A DNA stretch of 6,071 nt from Methylovirgula sp. (GTDB lineage: Bacteria; Pseudomonadota; Alphaproteobacteria; Rhizobiales; Beijerinckiaceae), in the NCBI GenBank assembly GCA_025356505.1, contig JANXSV010000323.1:1-6071 (forward strand). The letters are read 5' to 3'. A program made the position numbers and the translations under genes. The notes under the pieces were generated by a model. That model searched no databases. It was not told the origin of the DNA and worked only from the letters and a program-made list of their open reading frames with translations. Positions 1-5,749 of the stretch are shown piece by piece (within the stretch, counting starts at the first letter, position 1; every line of letters begins with the position of its first letter).

Positions 1-2163
1 GTTAATCAGCGCGAGCAGGATCAGGTTCTGCTCGGCGTAACCGGCTCCGGTAAGACATTCACCATGGCGCAAGTCATCAAAGAAACAGGCCGTCCTGCGC
101 TGATACTGGCGCATAACAAAACATTGGCGGCGCAGCTCTATGGCGAATTCAAGAGCTTCTTCCCCGATAATGCGGTGGAATATTTCGTTTCTTACTACGA
201 TTATTACCAGCCGGAAGCCTATGTGCCGCGCTCGGACACCTATATCGAAAAAGAAAGCTCGGTAAACGAACAAATCGACCGGATGCGCCATTCCGCCACC
301 CGCGCTCTTCTGGAACGCGACGATGTCATCATCGTTGCCTCTGTCTCGTGTATCTACGGTATCGGCTCGGTGGAAACCTACACCGCCATGACTTTTTCAA
401 TGAAGGTTGGCGAAAAGGTTGACCAGCGCCAGATCATGACCGACCTGATAGCCCTTCAATACAAACGCAGCATCGGTGATTTCGCCCGCGGCATTTTCCG
501 AGTGCGCGGTGATGTGATCGAGCTGTTTCCCGCCCATTACGAAGACCGCGCCTGGCGCATCAGCTTTTTTGGCGATGAGATCGAGTCCATTCAGGAATTT
601 GACCCTCTCACCGGCAAGAAAACCCAAGATCTCGAAGCGGTGAAAGTTTACGCAAACTCGCATTATGTCACGCCGCGTCCGACGCTGTTGCAGAGCATAT
701 CCGGCATCAAGAGTGAGATGAAAGCGCGGTTGCAAGTGCTCAACGACTCCGGGCGTCTGCTCGAAGCGCAGCGGCTCGAACAGCGCACCATGTTCGATCT
801 GGAGATGTTGGAAGCCACAGGCGTCTGCGCCGGCATCGAGAACTATTCGCGCTATCTCACAGGCCGCGCCCCGGGTGAGCCGCCGCCGACTTTGTTCGAA
901 TATCTGCCTGACAATGCACTGGTCTTCGTGGACGAGAGCCACGTCACCGTTCCGCAAATCGGCGCGATGTATAAGGGCGACTTCCGCCGTAAAGCGACGC
1001 TGGCGGAGTATGGCTTCCGCCTGCCATCCTGCCTCGACAATCGCCCGCTCCGGTTTGAGGAATGGGAGGCGATGCGCCCGCAGACCGTGCATGTTTCGGC
1101 AACGCCCGGCACATGGGAAATGGAGCAGACCGGCGGCGTATTCACTGAACAGGTGATCCGGCCAACCGGCCTCATCGACCCGCCAGTGGAAATCCGCCCT
1201 GCCCGCGCGCAGGTGGACGATGTGCTGGGTGAAATCAAAGCGGTTTCGCAGGCCGGTTACCGCACGCTGGTGACCGTGCTCACCAAGCGCATGGCCGAAG
1301 ACCTGACCGAATATCTGCATGATCACGGCGTGCGGGTGCGCTACATGCATTCGGATATTGATACGATTGAACGCATTGAAATATTGCGCGATTTGCGGCT
1401 GGGCACTTTCGACGTGCTGGTGGGCATCAACCTATTACGCGAAGGGCTCGACATTCCCGAATGCGCATTGGTGGCGATACTCGATGCCGACAAGGAAGGG
1501 TTTTTGCGCTCGGAAACATCGCTGATACAGACCATCGGCCGTGCGGCGCGCAATGTGGACGGGCGCGTCATTCTCTATGCCGACAAAATGACCGGCTCGA
1601 TGGAGCGCGCGATTGCAGAAACCGATCGCCGCCGCGCCAAGCAAATTGAATATAACACGCTGCACAATATCACTCCCGCCAGTATCAAGCGCGGCATTCA
1701 GGATATTCTGGGCAGCGTTTATGAGGGCGACCATGTCACTGTTGACACCGGCCTCTCCAGCATCACGCCGGGGCATAATTTCAAGGCGACATTGGCCGAT
1801 CTCGAAAAACGCATGAAAGAGGCGGCGGGAAATCTCGAATTTGAAACTGCCGCGCGCCTGCGTGACGAATTGCGCCGCTTGCAAGCCACCGAGTTGGCCA
1901 TCGCCGATGATCCGCTGGCCAAACAGCGCGATGTCGAGCGCAGCGCAGGCTCCTACGACGGCCCGCGGTCCTATGGGACCAGTGCAAACATGCCCACGAC
2001 CCGCGCCCACAAGCCGCGCGATGAGGATATGGGGCCGCATAATTGGGGCGGCGGCGAGGCCGTTCCGGCCAAATCGTCACACGCCCCCCGCCCCGCTGGC
2101 CGCAGCTCCGGCGGGATGGGCGGTACGCGAACGGCTAAGGGCAAGCCGAAGCGGATGGGGTGA
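1..2163 (+). CDS. uvrB: UvrABC system protein B (excision nuclease subunit UvrB), 5' end missing
   Basis: UvrB is the helicase-like damage-verification subunit of nucleotide excision repair. UvrA loads it on damaged DNA and it then recruits UvrC for incision. The frame is open from base 1, so the true start lies outside the window; by comparison with E. coli UvrB roughly 30 to 40 residues are missing. In the 720 visible residues I see Walker A GVTGSGKT (12-19), the beta-hairpin signature [16 protein letters not shown] (about 61-76), the Walker B-type VFVDESH (308-314), VSATPG (about 365-370), motif [17 protein letters not shown] (472-487), motif [11 protein letters not shown] (510-518) and a C-terminal UVR domain (about 598-628, [14 protein letters not shown]) that contacts UvrC. 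Behind it is a tail of about 90 residues rich in Gly, Pro, Ala and basic residues, as is common in alphaproteobacterial UvrB. No key motif is damaged. Long reading frames on the opposite strand are coding shadows. Confidence 0.98.
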   Translation, partial: VNQREQDQVLLGVTGSGKTFTMAQVIKETGRPALILAHNKTLAAQLYGEFKSFFPDNAVEYFVSYYDYYQPEAYVPRSDTYIEKESSVNEQIDRMRHSATRALLERDDVIIVASVSCIYGIGSVETYTAMTFSMKVGEKVDQRQIMTDLIALQYKRSIGDFARGIFRVRGDVIELFPAHYEDRAWRISFFGDEIESIQEFDPLTGKKTQDLEAVKVYANSHYVTPRPTLLQSISGIKSEMKARLQVLNDSGRLLEAQRLEQRTMFDLEMLEATGVCAGIENYSRYLTGRAPGEPPPTLFEYLPDNALVFVDESHVTVPQIGAMYKGDFRRKATLAEYGFRLPSCLDNRPLRFEEWEAMRPQTVHVSATPGTWEMEQTGGVFTEQVIRPTGLIDPPVEIRPARAQVDDVLGEIKAVSQAGYRTLVTVLTKRMAEDLTEYLHDHGVRVRYMHSDIDTIERIEILRDLRLGTFDVLVGINLLREGLDIPECALVAILDADKEGFLRSETSLIQTIGRAARNVDGRVILYADKMTGSMERAIAETDRRRAKQIEYNTLHNITPASIKRGIQDILGSVYEGDHVTVDTGLSSITPGHNFKATLADLEKRMKEAAGNLEFETAARLRDELRRLQATELAIADDPLAKQRDVERSAGSYDGPRSYGTSANMPTTRAHKPRDEDMGPHNWGGGEAVPAKSSHAPRPAGRSSGGMGGTRTAKGKPKRMG

Positions 2164-2188
2164 GGGTGCTTAAGCGCCAATGAAACGT

Positions 2189-2209
2189 CTGCACGGCATG
2201 CCGAAGCAG
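2189..2209. terminator. weak hairpin between convergent uvrB and toxin genes
   Basis: The 101 bp gap between the convergent uvrB and RES toxin genes contains CTGC-a-CGG-CATG-CCG-aa-GCAG, an interrupted inverted repeat that could fold on either strand. It lacks a proper T run on either side, so a role as a bidirectional terminator is only a guess from position and symmetry. Confidence 0.22.
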
Positions 2210-2264
2210 GAATTTATAGGTTGCCCAACTTACATCAAATCCGATTTGTTGATGGAGCCCTCCC

Positions 2265-2783
2265 CTACTTCCAACTTTTCTGATCTTTGGGCAGTTGCGC
2301 CTGCGGGTCATTGACCAAAACGCGATGGGGGAGCTGGTCGCCCCAGCGCCACAGAACCAGATTTTGACTGGCGGCCCCGGCGCCGACTGCGAAACTCGGC
2401 ACAAGAATGCCTGCGACGCCTTGATCGAGACAATGCCGTGCCACCCGCCACGATGCGGGTTCATCGCCACGCGCCAAATCCAGCGCCCATGGGCCGCCCA
2501 TATCGCTTAGAGAAACATTTGCCGCCTCTTGCGCGGCCGTGTCGCGCAAATCGACAATATTTTCGCAATCGACATCATATGAGCACAGCGTGCAGGGATT
2601 GATCTTGTTGCCAAAGCCCTGATTGGCCTCAAGAATCGCGGTTTCCAGACTAAGCGCCAGATAGAGTGCGGGCTGGCCTTTCCGATTAAACCTGGCACCG
2701 CGAACGGCTGCGCCCTGCCCTGACAACGGCTGAAACGCCCAGCGCGGGTCATGGGCGCGAAAACAAGTTCCCGCAAATCTCAC
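2265..2783 (-). CDS. RES-domain toxin of a RES-Xre type II toxin-antitoxin pair
   Basis: This is a 172-residue RES-domain protein. Family members studied (MbcT, ParT, Res) act on NAD+, either degrading it or using it to ADP-ribosylate a target, and so arrest growth. Visible family features are the GARFNRKGQPALYLALSLETAILE block with Arg31, Tyr41, Glu48 and Glu52, and the later GILVPSFA...SQNLVLW block with Ser130 and Asn141. Arg, Tyr, Glu and Ser are the residues the family conserves around its NAD+ pocket. The length is typical and the conserved positions look intact, so the toxin is probably functional. The start is GTG at 2783; no in-frame ATG precedes residue 95. The GTG overlaps the stop of the antitoxin gene as GTGA, which implies translational coupling. 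Whether it depletes NAD+ or modifies a protein such as PRPP synthetase cannot be told from sequence. Confidence 0.9.
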   Translation of the reverse strand: MRFAGTCFRAHDPRWAFQPLSGQGAAVRGARFNRKGQPALYLALSLETAILEANQGFGNKINPCTLCSYDVDCENIVDLRDTAAQEAANVSLSDMGGPWALDLARGDEPASWRVARHCLDQGVAGILVPSFAVGAGAASQNLVLWRWGDQLPHRVLVNDPQAQLPKDQKSWK

Positions 2784-3205
2784 GCAAAGCCGCCGGTGGA
2801 AATATGATCGAGATAGTCACGCAAAGCCGTTGCATAGCCAGCTTTGATGAGACCTTCTGCCGTTTGACCGCCGAAAGCCGGGATCGGCTGCGACCGATAC
2901 CATGCCATTGCCTGCTGCTCGCCGCCCGCCCAAACGGAGACCCGGGCGATGATTTCGAGCATTTCACGAATACGCTGCTGGGTGCGCGGCGCGCTTGCCC
3001 GCGCCAGCTTGAACACTGCCTCGGCGCGCAGCCCCACTGTTTCAGCAATCTGGGTTTTGGTCATGCTAAAGGTCTGAGCGACGCGTTCCACAGAGACTTC
3101 GCCGGAACGGGACATCAGTCCGCCAAGAGAAAAACCTGGACCATCACCCGAAGCGGGCGTGGCGGCTTTTGCAGCAGAGCGGCGAGTGGCGAGTGCTTTT
3201 GCCAT
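2780..3205 (-). CDS. Xre/MbcA/ParS-type antitoxin (DUF2384) of the RES-Xre pair
   Basis: This 141-residue protein is the cognate antitoxin, encoded first in the operon as is usual for RES-Xre modules. Residues 1-35 are a basic, Ala/Ser/Gly-rich leader of unclear role. Residues about 38-70 (VERVAQTFSMTKTQIAETVGL) look like a helix-turn-helix DNA-binding segment. Residues about 78-141 form the toxin-binding domain, with its usual pattern of Trp102, PIPAFGG (108-113), LIKAGY (119-124) and a final DHISTGGFA, which in the family covers the toxin active site. The ATG at 3205 follows a good ribosome binding site, AAGAGGT at 3219-3213. These antitoxins generally repress their own promoter with the toxin as partner. 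The gene lies 61 bp behind corA on the same strand but has its own promoter. Confidence 0.9.
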   Translation of the reverse strand: MAKALATRRSAAKAATPASGDGPGFSLGGLMSRSGEVSVERVAQTFSMTKTQIAETVGLRAEAVFKLARASAPRTQQRIREMLEIIARVSVWAGGEQQAMAWYRSQPIPAFGGQTAEGLIKAGYATALRDYLDHISTGGFA

Positions 3206-3230
3206 AATAAATACCTCTTAAACAAGGCAT

Positions 3231-3259
3231 ATAATAGGGCAAAAGAGATCAAATGGCAA
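3231..3259 (-). promoter_or_regulatory. sigma70-type promoter of the toxin-antitoxin operon
   Basis: On the minus strand a -35 box TTGCCA (3259-3254) is followed after exactly 17 bp by a -10 box TATTAT (3236-3231). Transcription would start near 3224, leaving a leader of about 20 nt with the ribosome binding site before the antitoxin ATG. The -10 region overlaps an imperfect inverted repeat, GGCATAT-A-ATAGGGC (3226-3240, 5 of 7 arm bases pair), a possible operator for autorepression. The operator is much less certain than the promoter. Confidence 0.65.
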
Positions 3260-3266
3260 GTTTTCC

Positions 3267-4247
3267 CTACAACCACTTCCGCCATTTGAAAATCAGATAC
3301 GGCACTATCGCCGACATCACCATCATTGCCAGCGCCATCGGATAGCCGAATTCAAACTGCAATTCGGGGATGATTTTGAAGTTCATGCCGTAAATCGAGG
3401 CAATCAGCGTCGGCGGCATGAACACCACCGCCATCACAGAAAACAGCTTGATGATGTTGTTCTGTTCGAGGTTCACCAGCCCCAGCGTGGCGTCAAGCAA
3501 AAATTGGATTTTGCCCGAGATGAAGGTCGCGTGCTCCTCCAGGCTTTGTAGATCGCGGAAAACCGTGCGGGCGCGCGAGCGAAGCTCTGTTGCCGTGTGT
3601 TCGCTCGCCAGGCTCGACGTGATGAACAACAGCATGCGCTCTATCGACACCAGACTTTCGCGCACTTTGGACACCAGATCACCCTGCCGACCCAGAGTGC
3701 GCAATGTTGCTTGCTGCCGATCGGTCTGGCGGCCTGCCTTGGGGTCAAACACGCCGTAGGACACTTCATCAACCACCTCGCCCACCTGCTGCAACACTTC
3801 TGCCGAGCGGTCGATGATCGCATCGATGAGCCCGGCCAACACCGCCTCCGGCGTCGCCATGCAGCCGCCTGGCTTGACCGCACGTGACGCAAACAGCGCG
3901 AAGGGGCGCGGCTCATCATAACGCACGGTGACAAGCGCTTTTGGGCTCAAAATAAAGGTGGTGGCGGCGAGGCGCGGCCTATCGGTCTCCACCGCCGAAA
4001 TCACCCGCGCAGTCATGTAGCGCGCACCATTTTCCGTATAAAGAATTTCCGAAGGCTCGATATCGGCCATATCTTCACGCGTCGGGATCGCGATACCGAT
4101 ATGTTCCTCCACGCGCTTGTCTTCCTCACGGGTTGGCTCAAGCAGATCAATCCAGACGGCATCGTCTGGAAGCGGCTCGCTCGCCGACTGCATGTGGCTT
4201 TCAAGGCGCGCATCTTCGAGCTTACCGGTTCTAAAAACCATCATCAT
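3267..4247 (-). CDS. corA: CorA family magnesium/cobalt transport protein
   Basis: CorA is the homopentameric inner-membrane channel for Mg2+, also passing Co2+ and Ni2+. I chose the first of three consecutive ATG codons (4247), giving 326 residues, close to the usual length. A GGA about 8 nt upstream could serve as ribosome binding site. A GTG at 4310 would add 21 residues unlike the family N-terminus. Residues about 1-240 are the cytoplasmic funnel, with the long stalk helix around 170-265. Transmembrane segment 1 is about 266-286 and ends in the selectivity-filter motif YGMNF (286-290). The periplasmic loop KIIPELQFEFGYP carries IPEL where E. coli has MPEL. Transmembrane segment 2 is about 302-321, and the basic end FKWRKWL is typical. 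The gene looks intact. No convincing promoter was found upstream of 4247. Confidence 0.96.
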   Translation of the reverse strand: MMMVFRTGKLEDARLESHMQSASEPLPDDAVWIDLLEPTREEDKRVEEHIGIAIPTREDMADIEPSEILYTENGARYMTARVISAVETDRPRLAATTFILSPKALVTVRYDEPRPFALFASRAVKPGGCMATPEAVLAGLIDAIIDRSAEVLQQVGEVVDEVSYGVFDPKAGRQTDRQQATLRTLGRQGDLVSKVRESLVSIERMLLFITSSLASEHTATELRSRARTVFRDLQSLEEHATFISGKIQFLLDATLGLVNLEQNNIIKLFSVMAVVFMPPTLIASIYGMNFKIIPELQFEFGYPMALAMMVMSAIVPYLIFKWRKWL

Positions 4248-4410
4248 CTGGCAATTCCGTCGGTTTGAGCCACCTTGATCCGCAGAGCGCCAACTCCTGC
4301 AGCCGCCCACGGTTATGCCATGCTAAGCGAACTGTGCAAGAGGCTGTGACAAGGGTGCCGCGATGAAGTTAAAGGCAAGGTCGCGCGCGCAAACTGGAGC
4401 GGAGAGGCTA

Positions 4411-4434
4411 CTGGTGTCCGCGCGTGCGTGCAAC
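4411..4434 (-). repeat. degenerate copy of the tRNA-Arg 3' end (candidate distal att site)
   Basis: CTGGTGTCC at 4411-4419 is identical to 5579-5587, which covers the last eight bases of the tRNA (GGACACCA on the minus strand) plus one base. Continuing into the tRNA, about 19 of 25 positions agree with one gap, including CACGC of the T stem and the GTT where the T loop begins. The match stops at the T loop, as expected for a crossover there. The copy has lost the rest of the tRNA and is not a gene. Confidence 0.55.
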
Positions 4435-4443
4435 AAAGTAAAA

Positions 4444-4457
4444 AAATCAATACCTTA
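4444..4457 (+). repeat. AAATCAATAnCTTA repeat, left copy (possible integrase arm site)
   Basis: AAATCAATACCTTA matches 5557-5570 (AAATCAATATCTTA) at 13 of 14 bases in the same orientation. It lies 24 bp inside the left tRNA-like end; the partner lies 8 bp inside the right one. A further AATCAATAT is present in inverted orientation at 4483-4491. The arrangement fits arm-type binding sites of a tyrosine recombinase, which is an inference. Confidence 0.45.
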
Positions 4458-4463
4458 GCTTAA

Positions 4464-4523
4464 AGGTGCGGGCGAACGGAGCATATTGATTCTAAACGAT
4501 AATTTTGAGCGCCGCCCGCACCT
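4464..4523. repeat. 11 bp perfect inverted repeat AGGTGCGGGCG / CGCCCGCACCT
   Basis: AGGTGCGGGCG (4464-4474) and its exact reverse complement (4513-4523) are separated by 38 bp of AT-rich DNA that includes the inverted AATCAATAT at 4483-4491. The right arm can instead form a short hairpin, GCACCT-ATTTT-GGGTGC (4518-4534), followed by TTT, so the two folds exclude each other. The core GGTGCGGGC recurs as a second inverted pair at 5510-5535. Confidence 0.6.
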
Positions 4524-4746
4524 ATTTTGGGTGCTTTCTATCAGTACGCCACATGTGACGATTTCTTACATATGCTCGTTGTGCAGCCAGTTTTATACTG
4601 AAAAGCAAATGACGTTGTGTGTCTAAACCCGCCTGTTATGAGAGGCAAGTGGGCGGGATTGGTTCCCCTCACAAAAGCAAAAAAGCCTCGCTTGGCCGAA
4701 ATCAAGTAGGGCGAAATTTTAAACTGAGACACTACCGACTTTACTG

Positions 4747-4769
4747 CTCGCTTTTACGGCGGGTTTTTT
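4747..4769 (+). terminator. rho-independent terminator
   Basis: CTCGC (4747-4751), a seven-base loop TTTTACG and GCGGG (4759-4763) form a five-pair GC-rich stem with one U-G pair, followed at once by six T. It would stop rightward transcription, but no recognisable gene lies upstream. It may be left over from a deleted gene of the element, and it insulates the Rap1a-like gene from upstream transcription. Confidence 0.5.
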
Positions 4770-4829
4770 ATTGCCTCGCGAGCGCTACGCTGGCATGTTT
4801 GTCTGATATCGCCATCAGGTTAGGTTGAG

Positions 4830-5170
4830 ATGAGAATACTTGCAGCTTTTCTATACCCCGCATTTGTCCTAGCGCCAATTGAACCCGCTTCGGCAAGTTC
4901 TATGGATGTAACGGAATTAATGATGAGGTGCGAAGCTCAGAATCTCGATCCGTGCTACCTATACATAGTTGGTATGATGGACGGCATTGATAGGAGTTAT
5001 CTTTTACTGTCTCGCGCCCCCCCTTTTGCCTAAATGAGAATAACACCGCATATCAATTTAGGCTTGCCTTGTTAAAAACGGGTTATGCAACCCCATCGCT
5101 ATTAACAATTCACGCTGCGGATTTGGTTCTGGCGGCATTAATCCAAAACTTTCCGTGCCCCACGCAATAG
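4830..5170 (+). pseudogene. small secreted Rap1a/Tai immunity-like protein, frameshifted at a C7 run
   Basis: The first frame starts at ATG 4830 and stops at 5031-5033 after 67 residues. It has a signal peptide (about 1-22, ending ASA before Ser) and TELMMRCEAQ..PCYLYIVGMMDGID, the N-terminal half of a Rap1a/Tai-like domain. The other half continues in the -1 frame from 5024 to the TAG at 5168-5170, beginning FCLNENN and ending with a helix LVLAALIQNFPCPTQ, the usual C-terminus of this family. Joined at the seven-C run (5017-5023) the product would be 113 residues with Cys34, 42, 67 and 110, enough for two disulfides. Known members are periplasmic; Rap1a neutralises a type VI secretion amidase. 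No such effector is seen here. The break could be a mutation, a homopolymer error, or -1 frameshifting at C CCT TTT. The family is recognised by pattern only. Confidence 0.62.
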
Positions 5171-5509
5171 CTAACCATGCTGTCGCAAAGCTCGTGCCGT
5201 GATCTGTGCAACTAGCAACGCGTCGGCTTTGGTCATCCGGCGCAGGGCGACGCGATGACCAAAAAGAGTTTCGGAAATTGGTTCGGAGATGTATGCAAGC
5301 GCACCGGCGTTTAGGCACTGCGCACGGCCTGCGCAAGTCGCTCGCCACGATTTTTGCCGAAAACGGAGCGTCGAATAAGCAACTCGATGCTGGCTTTGGT
5401 TAGTCAAGCTCAAGGACTTCTGCCAGTTACACCCGAAAATCAGACCGGGAAAAGATGGCTCTAAGTATGTTCGATGGCATCGATTTGGAACAGGTGCTGA
5501 ACATTTTAA

Positions 5510-5535
5510 GCCCGCACCCAAACTCCGGTGCGGGC
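5510..5535 (-). terminator. GCCCGCACC / GGTGCGGGC hairpin, possible tRNA-Arg terminator
   Basis: A nine-pair perfect stem with an eight-base loop lies 45 bp beyond the tRNA 3' end on the tRNA strand and is followed there by TTAAAATG, an imperfect T tract. An outer pair CATTTTA (5502-5508) / TAAAATG (5544-5550) could lengthen it. It may terminate tRNA transcription. The same nine-base core forms the pair at 4464-4523, so a recombinase or host-factor binding role is the alternative. Confidence 0.4.
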
Positions 5536-5556
5536 GATGAACCTAAAATGATAGAC

Positions 5557-5570
5557 AAATCAATATCTTA
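5557..5570 (+). repeat. AAATCAATAnCTTA repeat, right copy (possible integrase arm site)
   Basis: AAATCAATATCTTA is the partner of 4444-4457 (13 of 14 identical, same orientation) and lies 8 bp from the tRNA 3' end. It overlaps the last codons of the broken integrase frame. With the GGTGCGGGC pair it makes each end of the remnant look alike. Confidence 0.45.
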
Positions 5571-5579
5571 AAAATGTGC

Positions 5580-5656
5580 TGGTGTCCCCGGCGTGAATCG
5601 AACACGCAGCCTCAGGTTTAGGAAACCTGCGCTCTATCCTGTTGAGCTACGGAGAC
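5580..5656 (-). tRNA. tRNA-Arg(CCT)
   Basis: The 77-base gene folds into a full cloverleaf with CCA encoded. The acceptor is GTCTCCG / CGGGGAC (one wobble pair), the D stem GCTC/GAGC, the anticodon stem CAGGT/ACCTG with loop TTCCTAA and anticodon CCT (reads AGG), the variable loop has five bases, and the T stem is GCGTG/CACGC with loop TTCGATT. The discriminator is A. A TATATT at 5679-5674 on the same strand may be its -10 box; no good -35 was found. The gene looks functional, and its 3' end appears to have served as an integration site for the element to its left. Confidence 0.97.
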
Positions 5657-5749
5657 AGCAACGTTTTGCTTCTAATATAATTTGACTTAAACGCAAAGGG
5701 CGGGTTTGCATTTGCGGCCAATCCGGCGGACAAATATGGTTCTCAAATT

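Larger units (their letters stand above)
4248..4829. other. gene-poor stretch between corA and the Rap1a-like gene
   Basis: No convincing gene was found here. The segment up to about 4410 is ordinary corA upstream DNA. From 4411 onward it holds the degenerate tRNA end, short repeats and a terminator described separately, and from about 4440 it is visibly more AT-rich than the flanking genes. A GTG-started frame at 4619-4828 (69 codons) has no recognisable motif and runs through the terminator at 4747-4769, so I do not call it. Confidence 0.6.
5255..5571 (+). pseudogene. tyrosine recombinase/phage integrase, C-terminal catalytic fragment with frameshift and stop
   Basis: Only the C-terminal part of a tyrosine recombinase remains. 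Frame 2 from 5255 reads MTKKSFGNWFGDVCKRTGV and stops at 5312-5314. The continuation is in frame 1, reading GTAHGLRKSLATIFAENG with the family HxxR box (5323-5334). Next come NKQLDAGFG and a TAG at 5401-5403, where relatives have Trp (TGG) in an FGW motif. After the stop the same frame carries SSSRTSASYTRKSDREKMA, with the catalytic Tyr codon at 5428-5430, and ends at 5571. Family-like residues (NASALVI) may extend left to about 5217 in a third frame. The N-terminal arm- and core-binding domains are absent. At least one indel and one nonsense change make it inactive. It lies just left of tRNA-Arg, the expected place for the integrase of a tRNA-targeted element. Reading frames on the other strand here are shadows. 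Confidence 0.75.
4411..5603. mobile_element. remnant of a small element integrated at the 3' end of tRNA-Arg(CCT)
   Basis: The ends are the T-loop-to-CCA part of the tRNA-Arg gene (5579-5603) and a degenerate copy of it in the same orientation (4411-4434). This is the geometry left when a tyrosine recombinase inserts into a tRNA 3' end and the element restores that end. Inside are the 3' part of a tyrosine recombinase with inactivating changes, next to the tRNA, and a frameshifted Rap1a-like gene. Two repeat families lie just inside both ends. At about 1.14 kb between the copies, the element is far smaller than a working island, so most of it has been deleted. The repeat match and the integrase fragment are seen in the sequence; the history is inferred. 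Confidence 0.6.

Noticed and set aside
397..1350. A 317-codon open frame on the minus strand inside uvrB
   Set aside because: It lies wholly antisense to the strongly conserved uvrB frame, its product has no recognisable domain and it is His/Arg-rich, as expected of a GC-rich coding shadow.
2165..2178. Near-palindrome GGTGCTTAAGCGCC just after the uvrB stop, considered as a terminator
   Set aside because: The stem is only five pairs including one G-U, and no T run follows.
4268..4310. Upstream GTG start for corA at 4310
   Set aside because: The extra 21 residues do not resemble CorA N-termini. The ATG triplet at 4247-4239 gives the normal length and has a plausible ribosome binding site.
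4619..4828. GTG-started 69-codon frame on the plus strand
   Set aside because: It has no family resemblance and no good ribosome binding site, and it runs straight through the terminator at 4747-4769.
5171..5521. Minus-strand open frame of 116 codons over the integrase remnant
   Set aside because: It is the shadow of plus-strand sequence that clearly carries tyrosine recombinase motifs, and it has no recognisable features itself.
4411..5603. A CRISPR array or insertion sequence as explanation for the repeats
   Set aside because: The repeats are few, short and unevenly spaced, with no spacer pattern. No transposase or matching terminal inverted repeats with target duplication were found; the tRNA-derived direct repeat fits integrase-mediated insertion better.
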